Part shown: positions 1 to 9,516 of the stretch, one piece after another
Numbering within the stretch: position 1 is the stretch's first letter
Layout of the letters: every line of letters starts with the position of its first letter
Assembly (NCBI GenBank): GCA_015296065.1
Contig: DVDU01000023.1
Coordinates: 1-64,000, forward strand
From: Oscillatoriaceae cyanobacterium M33_DOE_052
GTDB taxonomy: Bacteria > Cyanobacteriota > Cyanobacteriia > Cyanobacteriales > Laspinemataceae
Length of the DNA stretch: 64,000 bases
Direction of reading: 5' to 3'
The notes under the pieces: model-generated
Database searches by the model: none
What the model was told of the DNA's origin: nothing
The model's input: the letters and a program-made list of their open reading frames with translations, nothing else
Position numbers and translations under genes: made by a program

Positions 1-48
1 GTCCCTCAAGATGTATTTGAGAATCATGGAGAATGAATATTTAGTCAT
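1..48 (-). CDS. 5' end of an unidentified gene, cut by the window edge
   Basis: Only the first 16 codons are present, reading MTKYSFSMILKYILRD with no stop before the edge. An AGGAG Shine-Dalgarno (56-60) lies seven bases before the ATG, which is the main reason for calling it. It would be divergent from the chemoreceptor gene at 278, so the AT-rich stretch 49-277 would hold both promoters. Function cannot be judged from this fragment. Confidence 0.45.
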   Translation of the reverse strand, partial: MTKYSFSMILKYILRD

Positions 49-277
49 GCTTAAACTCCTTTTTTTTTATCTGCGGCTCTCATTATAACATAATTGTGGC
101 TATTTTTACCACTTTTTTATTGACATTCAACACTTCTGATCTCGGTTATATTTAATTGGCAATATTTCTCATTATACAATCAACACCATATAGTTGTTTT
201 GGCGGTGGCTTGGGCGACAAAAAATTATTAATTTTGATTATTGAATAAAAGTCACCTACTTTCTGGAGATTGGGCAA

Positions 278-1783
278 ATGGCGATCATGCAACTAAGTCA
301 AAATCGGACGCTCAAAAAATATCAATTACCCCGGCATTCTAGCTGGAAACTCGGTCAAGTATTGATTGGAGGTTTAGGGGCGATTGCCGTCTTAAATTTT
401 GGTATGCTGTGGATGTCTAAAACCAGCAATCAAATGCTAATAGATACAATGGGAGACTTAAATCGGGCTCATGCTGTTATGGCAGATTTAAGATTGCTGG
501 AAAAAACGATGATTCATGCGGAAGCCGGAGAAAAAGAATTTGTCATTACTAGCAAAGAAGAAGATTTAGAGCCTTATATTGCGGCTAAAACCCAAATTCC
601 CACGATTTTGCAAGATTTAAATAATCTGGTAATCGACCCTCAGCAGAAAAAACGTTTGGAGGATCTGCCTCCCGCCCTGGATGAAAAATTTAAGGAAATT
701 GAGGAAATTATCAGCATTAAAAGGCAAGGCAAGCAGCAACAGCTAAGCGAGCTTTTATCTTCAGAACAGAGCCGCATTAATTTAGACCAACTCCAAGCTC
801 AACTGGGAGAAATCGAACAGGCAGAATTGAAGTTGCTAGAACAGCGCCAGCTAAAAGTCCATCAAGCCGAGGCCACAGATAATTTTATTATTCTGGGTGG
901 GGGAATTGCCATTGTAGCAATTTCCGGGATTATGATTTGGTTTGTGTTGCGACAAGTCGTCAAGCCAATCAATCAAAACGCCATAGAAATTGCTGCATCT
1001 TCGGCACAAATTTCCAGCAGCGTTACCGAACAGGAGCGCATTGCCAGTCAGCAGGCGGTATCTGTGAATCAAACCACCACTACTGTGGATGAACTGGGGG
1101 CATCTTCGAGACAAGTAGCACAGCAAGCAGAGTTTGCTGTCACCAGTGCTAACCAAGTCCTGAATCTGGCCGCAGATGGTACAACAGCGGTGGAGTTAAC
1201 CCTGGAGGAAATGGCAAAGCTGAGGGCCAAAGTCCACCAGATTGCTGAAGAGATTACCCGGTTGAGTGAGAAAACGAATCAAATTGGCATGATTTCCACA
1301 GCGGTAAGGGATTTAGCGGCACAGACGAATATGCTGGCTCTTAACGCCGCCGTGGAAGCTGTGCGGGCCGGGGAAAGCGGCAAAGGTTTTGGGGTGGTGG
1401 CGGCTGAAATCCGCAAACTGGCAGACCAAAGCCAGAAATCAGCCAGTCAAATTAGCACTCTTGTCACTGATATCCACAAAGCGATTTCCTCTACTGTCCG
1501 GGTTACGGAGGAAGGTCGCTACACGGTGGAATCTGGTGTGAACGTGGCAAACAACACGGCGGAAACCTTTGCGGGGGTGGCTGCTGCCATCAATACGGTG
1601 GTGGTTAACACCAAGCAAATTTCTCTGAATGTGGAGCAACAAGCGGTGGCGATCGGGCAAATTGTCATGGCCATGAACGACATCAACCAAGGCGCATCCC
1701 AAGCTGCCTCCGGAATGACTCAAGCGAAAATGAGCAGCCAACAACTCCACCAAGTAGCGGAAAATCTCAAAGCCTTGGTTTAG
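278..1783 (+). CDS. methyl-accepting chemotaxis protein
   Basis: A transmembrane chemoreceptor of 501 residues that would signal to a CheA/CheW complex, probably for phototaxis or gliding control. Two membrane helices (about residues 25-47 and 203-225) bracket a helical extracytoplasmic region of about 150 residues resembling a CHASE3-type sensor, rich in Glu/Lys/Gln with heptad character. The cytoplasmic part is a long coiled coil holding the strongly conserved signalling tip ([15 protein letters not shown] followed by [20 protein letters not shown]). The chosen ATG follows a GGAGA motif. No HAMP domain is obvious by eye after helix 2, although the short segment VVKPINQNA looks like the start of one. 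No che genes lie nearby, so its partner pathway is not in this window. Confidence 0.93.
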   Translation: MAIMQLSQNRTLKKYQLPRHSSWKLGQVLIGGLGAIAVLNFGMLWMSKTSNQMLIDTMGDLNRAHAVMADLRLLEKTMIHAEAGEKEFVITSKEEDLEPYIAAKTQIPTILQDLNNLVIDPQQKKRLEDLPPALDEKFKEIEEIISIKRQGKQQQLSELLSSEQSRINLDQLQAQLGEIEQAELKLLEQRQLKVHQAEATDNFIILGGGIAIVAISGIMIWFVLRQVVKPINQNAIEIAASSAQISSSVTEQERIASQQAVSVNQTTTTVDELGASSRQVAQQAEFAVTSANQVLNLAADGTTAVELTLEEMAKLRAKVHQIAEEITRLSEKTNQIGMISTAVRDLAAQTNMLALNAAVEAVRAGESGKGFGVVAAEIRKLADQSQKSASQISTLVTDIHKAISSTVRVTEEGRYTVESGVNVANNTAETFAGVAAAINTVVVNTKQISLNVEQQAVAIGQIVMAMNDINQGASQAASGMTQAKMSSQQLHQVAENLKALV

Positions 1784-1827
1784 GGGCGCGGCATCCTCTA
1801 ATATAGATACCGGGCATTTGTCCTTAG

Positions 1828-1914
1828 ACAATTGACAATTAATAATTGACAATTAATAATTGATAATTGTCAATTGTCAATTGTCAATTATCAATTATCA
1901 ATTATCGATTATCA
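1828..1914. repeat. AATTGAT-type heptanucleotide repeat array, inverted
   Basis: A 7-base periodic array (units such as AATTGAC, AATTAAT, AATTGAT) whose second half is the reverse complement of the first (ATCAATT, GTCAATT units), so the array can fold into a long AT-rich hairpin. It fills the gap between the chemoreceptor gene and glyS. Its in-frame ATG would add a repeat-encoded N-terminus to GlyS, which I reject. It belongs to the cyanobacterial short tandemly repeated repetitive (STRR) class. Confidence 0.85.
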
Positions 1915-1920
1915 CAGAAT

Positions 1921-4053
1921 ATGCCCAATTTTCTCCTCGAACTTGGTACAGAAGAATTGCCCGCCGATTTTGTGGCGTCCGCTATTGCCCAGTGGCAAAG
2001 TCGCATCCCTACCACCATCGCCGAAAACCTCTTGACAAACGACGCGATTCGTGTTTTCGGCACCCCCCGCCGCCTCGCCGTCCTTATTGAAGGTTTGCCA
2101 CACCAGCAACCAGACCGAGAAGAAGAAATCAAAGGCCCCCCCGCCGCCGCCGCCTTCAAAAACGGCCAACCCACTCCAGCCGCGATCGGATTTGCCAAAA
2201 AGCAGGAAGTAGAGTTAGACGCACTGGAAATTCGCCCCACCGATAAAGGCGATTTCGTCTTTGTGCTAAAAAAAATCCAGGGACGCGCCACCAGCGACAT
2301 TCTCGCCGCTTTAGTCCCCCAATGGATTAACTCCCTGGAAGGCAAACGCCTGATGCGGTGGGGAGATGGGGATGTGAAATTTTCTCGTCCCCTGCGTAAT
2401 CTCACCGTGGTCCTGGATAATCAAGTCCTCCCAGTAGTTATCGAAAATAACTCCCAACACATCGAGTCAGGGAGAGTTTGCGCCGGACACCGGGTCCTCC
2501 ACCCGGAACCCGTTACCATCAATAACGCTACCGACTATATCCAATCCCTACAGGATGCCTTTATCGAAGTTGACCCCCAGCAGCGTCAAACCACGATTCT
2601 GCAACAAATCCAAACTGTAGCTGCCAAAGTCGGCGGCGTCCCCCACATCCCCCCTGACTTGCTCCAAGAAGTCACCAACTTAGTGGAATGGCCCACCGCT
2701 GTCATCGGCAAATTTGACCCGGAATTTTTAATCCTCCCCCCAGAAGTCATCACCACTGTGATGGTGAAACACCAGCGCTACTTCCCAGTCCTGAAACCAA
2801 ATACGACTAAAATTGAACTCCTGCCCTATTTTATCACTATTTCTAACGGCGACCCAGCCAAATCTGATATTATCGCTGCTGGCAATGAAAGGGTATTGCG
2901 CGCTCGCTTAGCTGATGGGCAGTTTTTCTATAAAACTGATACGGCTAAAACCCTAGAAACCTATGTGACTCAGTTAGAAAAGGTCACATTCCAAGAGGAT
3001 TTGGGCTCGGTACGAGACAAGGTAGCTCGCATCAGCCAAATTGCTGGTTTGATTAGTGAGCAACTCAAATTAAATCCGGCAGAACGGGAGGCAGTGCAGC
3101 GCGCTGCTCTGCTGTGCAAGGCTGATTTAGTGACCCAAATGGTTTATGAGTTCCCAGAACTGCAAGGGGTGATGGGGGAAAAATACGCCCGCATTGCTGG
3201 GGAATCGGAAGCAGTGGCTACCGCCATTTTTGAGCATTACTTACCCCGGAATGCGGCGGACATTTTGCCCCAAACTATGACGGGTCAAGTTATCGCTTTG
3301 GCTGATAAACTGGATACGATCGTCAGTATTTTTGGTTTGGGGATGTTGCCCACTGGTTCTTCTGACCCCTTCGCTTTGCGTCGGGCGGCGAATGCGGTAA
3401 TTAATATTACTTGGGCGGCTGATTTGTCGGTAAATTTGCACCAGTTGCTGACCCAAACTGTGCGGGGTGAACGTCAGGAGTTGATTTTTAATCAAGTAGC
3501 TGATTTTTTTGGTCAGCGTCTGCGGGCTCTGTTGCTCGAAGAGCGCTTGATTGATTATGATTTGGTGAATGCGGTGCTGGGGGAAAATGACCCGGAATAT
3601 GCAAAAAGGGCGTTAGCGGATTTGTTGGACTTGCGCGATCGCGCCACATTCCTGCAATCCATCCGCGAAAACGGCAATCTCGATACTATCTATGAAACTG
3701 TCAACCGCTCTACTCGTCTGGCCAAACAAGGGGACTTGGATACTCAGCAATTAGACCCCGCCGCTGTGGTAGAACCGGCTTTATTTCAAAAATCCTGCGA
3801 GCAAGGTTTTTATGATGCCTTGGTGCAGTTGGTCCCTACCACGAAAATTGCCCGAGATACCCGAAATTATCAGCAGTTGGTAGATAGTTTGGCCGCGATC
3901 GCTCCCGTCGTTAGCAACTTTTTTGACGGACCGGAAAGTGTCTTAGTCATGGATGCAGACCCCAAAGTGCAACGCAATCGCTTGAATTTGCTCGGACTCC
4001 TGCGCAATCACGCCCGGGTGTTGGCCGATTTCGGCCCGATCGTCAAATCTTAG
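1921..4053 (+). CDS. glyS: glycine--tRNA ligase beta subunit
   Basis: Beta subunit of the bacterial alpha2-beta2 glycyl-tRNA synthetase, which charges tRNA-Gly in the cytoplasm. The family N-terminal signature [15 protein letters not shown] begins directly after the chosen ATG. The central ATP-independent core ([15 protein letters not shown]) and the HD-like/DALR-type C-terminal region are all present. Length is 710 residues, normal for the family. A longer frame opens at 1867, but its extra 18 residues are encoded by the AATTGAT repeat, so 1921 is preferred. The alpha subunit gene glyQ is not in the window, consistent with unlinked glyQ and glyS in cyanobacteria. The stop (TAG) is followed immediately by the next AATTGAT array. 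Confidence 0.96.
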   Translation: MPNFLLELGTEELPADFVASAIAQWQSRIPTTIAENLLTNDAIRVFGTPRRLAVLIEGLPHQQPDREEEIKGPPAAAAFKNGQPTPAAIGFAKKQEVELDALEIRPTDKGDFVFVLKKIQGRATSDILAALVPQWINSLEGKRLMRWGDGDVKFSRPLRNLTVVLDNQVLPVVIENNSQHIESGRVCAGHRVLHPEPVTINNATDYIQSLQDAFIEVDPQQRQTTILQQIQTVAAKVGGVPHIPPDLLQEVTNLVEWPTAVIGKFDPEFLILPPEVITTVMVKHQRYFPVLKPNTTKIELLPYFITISNGDPAKSDIIAAGNERVLRARLADGQFFYKTDTAKTLETYVTQLEKVTFQEDLGSVRDKVARISQIAGLISEQLKLNPAEREAVQRAALLCKADLVTQMVYEFPELQGVMGEKYARIAGESEAVATAIFEHYLPRNAADILPQTMTGQVIALADKLDTIVSIFGLGMLPTGSSDPFALRRAANAVINITWAADLSVNLHQLLTQTVRGERQELIFNQVADFFGQRLRALLLEERLIDYDLVNAVLGENDPEYAKRALADLLDLRDRATFLQSIRENGNLDTIYETVNRSTRLAKQGDLDTQQLDPAAVVEPALFQKSCEQGFYDALVQLVPTTKIARDTRNYQQLVDSLAAIAPVVSNFFDGPESVLVMDADPKVQRNRLNLLGLLRNHARVLADFGPIVKS

Positions 4054-4168
4054 TCAATTGATAATTGATAATTGATAATTGATAATTGGCAATTATCAAT
4101 TATCAATTCAAAGGACAAAGGACAAAGGACAAATGACCAGTGACAAAAGACAAATGACAAAGGACAAG
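4054..4168. repeat. AATTGAT array followed by GACAAAT/GACAAAG heptad array
   Basis: Positions 4054-4109 repeat TAATTGA and then invert to ATCAATT. Positions 4110-4168 are a second 7-base array with units GGACAAA, TGACAAA and AGACAAA. This second array runs into the 5' end of murD and contains both plausible ATG codons of that gene (4133 and 4154). Confidence 0.85.
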
Positions 4169-5518
4169 GCTCACATCATCGGTTTAGGAAAATCAGGGAT
4201 TGCCGCCGCGAGGTTGCTCAAAATCAAGGGCTGGAATGTCACCATCAGCGACGCCAGCAGTAACGACAGCCTCCGCGAACAGCAACAAGAACTCACCGCC
4301 GAAGGCATAGAAGTGCTTCTCGGTCATTCTTTTGCTCCAGAAGCAGACCTGCAATTAGTAGTAGTTAGTCCCGGTGTCCCGTGGGATGTGGGTGCCTTGG
4401 TTCGGTCTCGCGAGATGGGAATCGAGACGATCGGGGAAATGGAACTGGCTTGGCGTCACCTCAACCATATTCCCTGGGTAGCCATCACCGGGACTAATGG
4501 CAAAACCACCACCACCGCTCTCATTGCTGCCATCTTCCAAACTGCTGGTTTACACGCTCCCGCCTGCGGTAACATCGGCTATGCGGCCTGCGAATTGGCG
4601 ATCGCCGCTGCCACCGGCAAAACCCCTGACTGGGTAATTGCCGAAATCAGCAGCTATCAAATCGAGTCCTCCTCTACCCTCTCCCCCCGCATCGGCCTTT
4701 GGACCACATTTACCCCAGACCACCTCAAGCGTCACCGGACCCTAGAAAACTACTTTCGCATCAAGGCTTCCCTCCTAGAAAAATCAGAAATCAAAATCTT
4801 TAACGGCGATGACCCTTATTTGCGCCACAATGCCGCTCAGCAAATTGGGGCTGATGCCATCTGGACTAGCGTTAACGGCAAAGACTCACTCCCCGTCAAC
4901 CCAGAAATCGGAGTTTATATCCAAGATGACTGGGTGGTAGCCCAAGGAAAACCCATAGTTCGCGCCGATGCTTTGCGGATGCCGGGAGGACACAATCGCC
5001 AAAACCTGCTCATGGCAGTAGCCGCCGCCACCGCCGCCGGAATTGACCCCGAAGCGATCGCCACTGCCGTCGCCAACTTTAACGGCGTCTCCCATCGTCT
5101 CGAACTCATCCGCACTTGGCAAGGAATCGATTTCATCAACGACAGTAAAGCCACCAACTACGACGCCGCCGAAGTTGGATTATCCGCAGTCGTCGGTCCC
5201 GTCATCCTCATCGCAGGCGGCGACCCCAAAGAAGGAGACGATACCGCATGGCTACAAGCCATCAAAGCCAAATGTGCCGCCGTTTTACTCATCGGTGACG
5301 CCGCCCCGGCTTTTGCCCAACGTTTTGCCGAAGTAGGAATTACCGAAGTCGAAATCGTCGAAACTATGGCGCGAGCCGTCCCCCGCAGTGCCGAATTAGC
5401 CCAGCAAAAGTTAGCTCGCGTTGTGCTGCTGTCCCCCGCTTGTGCCAGTTTTGACCAATATCAAAACTTTGAACAACGCGGCGACCACTTCCGCCAACTC
5501 ACTTTAGAAGGTTTGTAG
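4154..5518 (+). CDS. murD: UDP-N-acetylmuramoyl-L-alanine--D-glutamate ligase
   Basis: Cytoplasmic peptidoglycan-precursor enzyme adding D-Glu to UDP-MurNAc-L-Ala with ATP. Visible family marks are the N-terminal Rossmann-like [13 protein letters not shown], the Mur-ligase P-loop [11 protein letters not shown], the DHLKRH motif and NDSKATN in the C-terminal domain. About 454 residues from 4154, the normal size. Alternative in-frame starts are 4133 and 4079, but these only add residues encoded by heptad repeats; 4154 leaves a few residues before the conserved HIIGLG as in homologues. The stop TAG (5516-5518) is part of the palindromic GTAGTTGGGCTTCAGCCC repeat that follows, giving a C-terminal Gly-Leu. 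Its neighbour glyS is functionally unrelated. Confidence 0.95.
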   Translation: MTKDKAHIIGLGKSGIAAARLLKIKGWNVTISDASSNDSLREQQQELTAEGIEVLLGHSFAPEADLQLVVVSPGVPWDVGALVRSREMGIETIGEMELAWRHLNHIPWVAITGTNGKTTTTALIAAIFQTAGLHAPACGNIGYAACELAIAAATGKTPDWVIAEISSYQIESSSTLSPRIGLWTTFTPDHLKRHRTLENYFRIKASLLEKSEIKIFNGDDPYLRHNAAQQIGADAIWTSVNGKDSLPVNPEIGVYIQDDWVVAQGKPIVRADALRMPGGHNRQNLLMAVAAATAAGIDPEAIATAVANFNGVSHRLELIRTWQGIDFINDSKATNYDAAEVGLSAVVGPVILIAGGDPKEGDDTAWLQAIKAKCAAVLLIGDAAPAFAQRFAEVGITEVEIVETMARAVPRSAELAQQKLARVVLLSPACASFDQYQNFEQRGDHFRQLTLEGL

Positions 5519-5766
5519 TTGGGCTTCAGCCCACAATTCGGTTCTTAGTTGGGCTTCAGCCCAAAATCTGGAAGTTGGGCTTCAGCCCACAATTCGGTTC
5601 GTAGTAGGGCTTCAGCCCAAAAAATCTACATTTTAGAGGGCTAAAGCCCAACTACGAACCTCAATCAAGAGGGCTTTAGCCCTACTACGAACCTCAATCA
5701 AGAGGGCTAAAGGAGGGTGCTACGAACCATATCAAGAGGGCTAAAGGAGGGTGCTACGAACCAGCT
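5512..5766. repeat. array of GGGCTAAAGCCC palindromic repeats
   Basis: Seven or more copies of a short interspersed palindrome, core GGGCTWYAGCCC with flank GGTTYGTAGTT (or its complement AACTACGAACC). Copies in the first half point one way and copies in the second half the other, so the block can fold on itself. The last two are decayed variants (GGGCTAAAGGAGGGTGCTACGAACC). The same family recurs at about ten other gene borders in this window. Confidence 0.85.
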
Positions 5767-6176
5767 ACAGAAACCCGGTTTCTAAGTTTGATTAAGACTG
5801 GGGCTATTTTTCTTTTTTTAGGTTATATTGGAGAAAATTGCTCGCCCGTCATCCGCCATTTGGCTGATTCTCCCTGCATACCAGAAGTTAAAAGGCGGCT
5901 GGCGGAAAAATTACTTGGGCATTGATACACCCAAACACCCCCATCCAGGAACTCATGTCATCCGCCAAATGGCTTAGATTTAACAGGCTTTACGGAATCT
6001 TTAAGTAGTGGGAACAAATATATTGTTTGTTTAAAACTACAGGCAAACCCCTTGACCACTTCAGAAAGGTAATGCCAGAATAGTGCTACAAGCGAAATGA
6101 AGCCCAGCGATGTTCAAGGCGAAGCCTCCATAATGGCGCTGGTGTATCCTTACCAACAACAAGAGGTCAAACCAAA
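5767..6176. promoter_or_regulatory. leader region of the PEP-CTERM gene with two 18-bp direct repeats
   Basis: This 410-bp gap opens with an AGAAACCCGGTTTCT hairpin repeat (5769-5783). It then carries two direct repeats, GTCATCCGCCATTTGGCT (5848-5865) and GTCATCCGCCAAATGGCT (5957-5974), each containing a GCCAWWTGGC palindrome and 109 bases apart. A GGCGGCTGGCGG segment lies between them. The arrangement looks like paired binding sites for a dimeric regulator, or else a dispersed repeat. No gene is seen. Confidence 0.4.
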
Positions 6177-7070
6177 ATGAAATTCAACAATCTAGTAGTT
6201 AAAAGTGCTTTTCTCGCAGCCAGCTTAGCCTTCGCCTCAGCGACCATTATCGCTAGTCCTGCTTTTGCCCAAAGCCGTGGCGGCGGCGGCGGCGGTGGTG
6301 GTGGCGGTGGCGGCGGCGGCAACCCCAATCAAACCACCACTACCCCTAGCGCCCCCGCCATTGGCACCACCACCACTGCCCCAGTAGCAGGCGGTGACAG
6401 CCTCACCATCAACCTCAGCGACGTTACCAACACCAATACTGGCAACTACCCCACTGTTAGAATTACTCTCTCGGAAACCGCCACTGCAGGTACTATCCAC
6501 GTTAAAGTCGATGTCGTACCCGGTCCCACCGGATATATCGGCGACCTGCGCGGCGTTTACTTCAATATCCCTGGCGTCAGCGGTGTGACCCTCTCCCAAG
6601 GTGCTGGCTCTGGCGGCCCCATCACCGCTGCTACCACCACGGGTAACTTCAGCAGCTTTGGCAACAGTGCTGACCTCCAAGGCTCCGGCGCTACCTTCAC
6701 TGGTGGTGTGGAAATTGGCACACAAGGTATTGCCGGTGGCGATGACTTTCAAACTACCAGCTTTAACATCTCTGCTGCTGGGTTGACTCTGAGCAACTTC
6801 ACAGCTCAAACCTTCGGCACCCGGATGATGAGCGTGGGTAATGCTAGTAACGGTCGTGACTTGAGCAGCAAAACTCTAGGCACTTCCCCTTCAACTGTGG
6901 CTAGCGGCGGCGGCGACACCACTGGCGGCGGCGACACTGCTGGCGGCGGCGACACCACTGGCGGCGGCGACGATGCGCAGCAAGTGCCCGAACCTCTGAC
7001 GATCGCTGGCTCGCTGTTAGCTGGTGGAGCGATGGTATTGCGTCGCCGCAACGGCAAGAAAGTCGGCTAA
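6177..7070 (+). CDS. PEP-CTERM-anchored, glycine-rich exported protein
   Basis: A 297-residue exported protein with an N-terminal Sec signal peptide ending near ASPAFAQ. A 15-residue poly-Gly tract follows, then a Thr/Pro-rich linker. The body is a beta-rich domain of about 180 residues that I do not recognise, followed by a (GGGDT)n repeat. The C-terminus is a canonical exosortase sorting tag: VPEPLT, a hydrophobic helix and a basic RRRNGKK tail. Such proteins are sorted by an exosortase to the envelope or exopolysaccharide; no exosortase gene is visible here. The gene is monocistronic, with a strong terminator after it. The two Gly tracts flanking the domain look like flexible spacers. The role is unknown. 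Confidence 0.85.
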   Translation: MKFNNLVVKSAFLAASLAFASATIIASPAFAQSRGGGGGGGGGGGGGGNPNQTTTTPSAPAIGTTTTAPVAGGDSLTINLSDVTNTNTGNYPTVRITLSETATAGTIHVKVDVVPGPTGYIGDLRGVYFNIPGVSGVTLSQGAGSGGPITAATTTGNFSSFGNSADLQGSGATFTGGVEIGTQGIAGGDDFQTTSFNISAAGLTLSNFTAQTFGTRMMSVGNASNGRDLSSKTLGTSPSTVASGGGDTTGGGDTAGGGDTTGGGDDAQQVPEPLTIAGSLLAGGAMVLRRRNGKKVG

Positions 7071-7090
7071 TCTTTCACAGGGCTAATCAA

Positions 7091-7158
7091 AGAAACTGGG
7101 GGCTCATCAACCCAGTTTCTAGCTGGGGAGGGAAACTAATTTCCTCCCCAGTTTTTTT
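7091..7158 (+). terminator. tandem hairpins, the second an intrinsic terminator
   Basis: A perfect 10-bp hairpin (AGAAACTGGG / CCCAGTTTCT, 7091-7120) is followed by CTGGGGAGG...CCTCCCCAG (7123-7151) and seven T residues (7152-7158). It terminates the PEP-CTERM gene. A further perfect palindrome, TAGACCTCTTG/CAAGAGGTCTA, at 7161-7182 may serve the converging gene at 7192. Confidence 0.85.
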
Positions 7159-7191
7159 ATTAGACCTCTTGCAAGAGGTCTATTTCTGGTA

Positions 7192-7677
7192 TTAGTCTTG
7201 ATTGTAGGCATCAACTGTCAAATACTCTTTCTTTAGTCCAGTGAAGTTATCGAAAATCTGGCGATGTCGCTTTAAACCGTATTCATCATCTCGGTTGTCA
7301 TACTGTTTCACCCATTCGATCAGTCCGGCAAACATCGCTTGTTGGGCTTCTGGGGAAGGAAATTTATCTGCTTCCCAAGGGCGGTTTTGGCAGTGTTCTA
7401 CACATATGTGAATCCCCGGATTGAGAAACCGTAGCTCTGTGCAGTAGGGCAATGCGGCTTCGATTAAGTCTCCATAGCATCCTTCGATAATCCATTGCTC
7501 ATGGTTATCCATGAATAGCTGGAGGTCTCGAATGCTCTCTGCTAATGGCTTTCTCTCTGGGCCGGGGTTCCAAGCAATTTCGTCTAATGATAGGATGGGA
7601 ATATTCATCGTCCCAATAATGCGCCGCGCCATTGTGCTTTTGCCGGAGCCTGCATTACCAAGGATGATAACTTTCAT
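7192..7677 (-). CDS. small P-loop kinase, adenylate-kinase/FlaR-like
   Basis: A 161-residue soluble protein starting with a Walker A motif, ILGNAGSGKSTMAR. It shares the layout of small ATPases annotated as DNA topology modulation protein FlaR or adenylate kinase, including a LDEIAW segment after the first helix and a WIIEGCYGD motif. A phosphotransferase or nucleotide-dependent function is likely, but the substrate is not predictable. It is alone between repeat blocks and converges with the PEP-CTERM gene. The start ATG is well defined by the conserved MKVIILGNAG. Confidence 0.75.
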   Translation of the reverse strand: MKVIILGNAGSGKSTMARRIIGTMNIPILSLDEIAWNPGPERKPLAESIRDLQLFMDNHEQWIIEGCYGDLIEAALPYCTELRFLNPGIHICVEHCQNRPWEADKFPSPEAQQAMFAGLIEWVKQYDNRDDEYGLKRHRQIFDNFTGLKKEYLTVDAYNQD

Positions 7678-7735
7678 TTAAATTTAAAGCTATTTATATG
7701 AATAAGGAATAATATTAAACAAATAAAACCCAAAT

Positions 7736-7848
7736 GCCTCTGGGCTTTAGCCCGGTGGGTTTGTAGTTGGGCTTTAGCCCGGAGGGAAAGAGGGCTGAAG
7801 CCCAACTACAAACCTTATATTGAGGGCTGAAGCCCTACTCTGAACCTA
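7736..7848. repeat. GGGCTAAAGCCC palindromic repeats
   Basis: Four copies of the GGGCTTTAGCCC-type palindrome in both orientations, three with recognisable GTAGTT/AACTAC-type flanks and one (near 7745) fused to GGTGGG. They occupy the space between the P-loop kinase 5' end and the crhR 3' end, stopping three bases short of the crhR stop codon. Confidence 0.8.
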
Positions 7849-7851
7849 GAG

Positions 7852-9252
7852 TTAGCTATTGCGATCGCCCGAAGAAGTTTTGAGTCGCAGTTTGGGTTTG
7901 GGAAGGTCGGGGTCTTCCATCAAACCTGTGTTGGGAGCATCTCCTTCGGTGCGTGCCCAGGTGGGGCGGGTACGATCGTATGCCATTTGCAGGGCAGCGG
8001 CGGCGATCGCGTGGGGTTCGTAATCCTCACTCAGTTTCGCCACGATCGGCAAGAAAGAAGCCAGACGCTCACCCTTAATCGCTTCTAAAACTTGGTTTTG
8101 CAGTTTTTCTAGCTGCTGGGCCTCGATTTGGGAGCGGGTGGGAATCGATGTGACTGTGAGCTTTTGCCGCACTCGCCGTTCAATATTAATCAGCTTGCGG
8201 CGATCGTATCCTTCAATCAGAGAAATCGCCTTACCCTCACGGCCCGCCCGTCCCGTGCGCCCAATCCGGTGGATATAGCTTTCCACACTATCGGGTAAAT
8301 CGTAATTAATCACGTGGGTGAGGTGGTCAATATCCAAACCGCGAGCGGCGATATCCGTCGCCACAATCCAGCGCACTTGCTGCTGACGGAAGCGATTTAA
8401 CAACCGCTCCCGCTGCGCCTGGTTCAGGTCCCCGTGGTATTCATCCACACTGTGACCCCCAGCTTGCAGGTGGCTGGTGAGTTCAGCCGCAGCGCGACGG
8501 GTGCGCACGAAAATCAGAGCCGACTCGGGGTCTTCGAGTTCCAAAATCGGCTGGAGGGCGCGGACCTTCGACCACCCCCGAGGCACCATATACACCACCT
8601 GTTCAATCCGCTTGGGAGTGGCTTTGAGCTGTTTAACAGTCACAGTCACCGGATTGTGGAGGAACTTTTGCACTAGCTCCCGGATGGAAATATCCATCGT
8701 CGCCGAGAAAAAGGCCATTTGCCGCTCGTCTGGCACATGGCTGAGGATGCGCTCCACATCATCGAGAAAGCCCATGCTCAACATCTCATCGGCTTCATCG
8801 AGTACCAACCATTTGAGGTGGTCAAGTTTCAGGCTTTGGCGTCCGAGCATATCGATAATCCGGCCCGGAGTGCCTACAACGATATGAACGCCCTGATCCA
8901 GACGTTGGACTTGACGATCAATCGATTGACCCCCATAAACTGAGAGGATGCGCAGACGACGATCGCCCCCCAATTCCCGGAAAGCATTAGTCACCTGTAC
9001 CGCCAACTCCCGAGTCGGAGTCAAAATCAGAGCCTGCACCCCTGGTGCTGAAGTATCCAGGGTATCCAAAATTGGCAGGGCGAACGCCGCCGTTTTGCCC
9101 GTGCCCGTTTGGGCCTGCCCCGCCACATCTCGACCTGCGAGTAAGTGGGGGATCGCTTGGGCTTGAATTTCCGTTGGCTCTTGGAAACCTAGTGTTTCTA
9201 AGTGCTTCGCTCTGGTTTCAGAAATTCCCAAACTTGCAAAAGAAATTGTCAT
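7852..9252 (-). CDS. crhR: DEAD-box RNA helicase, CrhR type
   Basis: ATP-dependent RNA helicase of 466 residues. The full motif set is visible in order: a Q motif, AQTGTGKT (I), PTRELA (Ia), TPGR (Ib), LDEADEM (II), FSAT (III), FVRT (IV), ATDIAARGLD (V) and HRIGRTGRAG (VI). The C-terminal extension (GERLASFLPIVAKLSEDYE, IAAAALQMAYD) matches what I recall of Synechocystis CrhR, the redox- and cold-regulated helicase. Translation has a clear AGGAG six bases before the ATG. It lies downstream of rimO on the same strand, reproducing the rimO-crhR dicistron described in Synechocystis, where the transcript is cleaved and the helicase regulates its own expression. The short basic C-terminal tail differs from the Gly/Asn-rich tail of the Synechocystis protein. 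Confidence 0.93.
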   Translation of the reverse strand: MTISFASLGISETRAKHLETLGFQEPTEIQAQAIPHLLAGRDVAGQAQTGTGKTAAFALPILDTLDTSAPGVQALILTPTRELAVQVTNAFRELGGDRRLRILSVYGGQSIDRQVQRLDQGVHIVVGTPGRIIDMLGRQSLKLDHLKWLVLDEADEMLSMGFLDDVERILSHVPDERQMAFFSATMDISIRELVQKFLHNPVTVTVKQLKATPKRIEQVVYMVPRGWSKVRALQPILELEDPESALIFVRTRRAAAELTSHLQAGGHSVDEYHGDLNQAQRERLLNRFRQQQVRWIVATDIAARGLDIDHLTHVINYDLPDSVESYIHRIGRTGRAGREGKAISLIEGYDRRKLINIERRVRQKLTVTSIPTRSQIEAQQLEKLQNQVLEAIKGERLASFLPIVAKLSEDYEPHAIAAAALQMAYDRTRPTWARTEGDAPNTGLMEDPDLPKPKLRLKTSSGDRNS

Positions 9253-9516
9253 TTATTCTCCTAACAACGTCAGATTTGAGTTCTTTAAAGAACCGAATTA
9301 TCCTTTTCTCTACTTTTTCACCAATGCTTGCTTAAACAACGCTCTGTTACACATTCTCATGCTGCGGTTCTGTTACTTAGAACACCAACAGGACCGATAC
9401 ATAGCAGCGGCGGAGTCCGGGTGGGTGAAATCCACTTCAGCGTTGTGAGCGCCTCCTGTGGCTCGACCCATGCACGCTTCGGGAAGCATTCTTTGCCTCC
9501 GGGAGTGTTTCCGCCC
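9253..9516 (-). promoter_or_regulatory. rimO-crhR intercistronic leader
   Basis: 264 non-coding bases separate the rimO stop from the crhR start. They contain short inverted segments (for example TGCTTCCCGAAGC) and no convincing ORF. In Synechocystis the corresponding region is where the dicistronic RNA is processed and small RNAs accumulate, so this leader is a reasonable candidate for post-transcriptional control. That role is inferred from synteny only. Confidence 0.4.

Noticed and set aside
1867-1920. N-terminal extension of glyS (18 codons)
   Set aside because: The codons lie in an AATTGAT array. The conserved GlyS N-terminus starts with the ATG at 1921.
6237-6809. 190-codon minus-strand frame
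   Set aside because: Antisense shadow of the PEP-CTERM gene caused by its Gly/Thr-rich composition.
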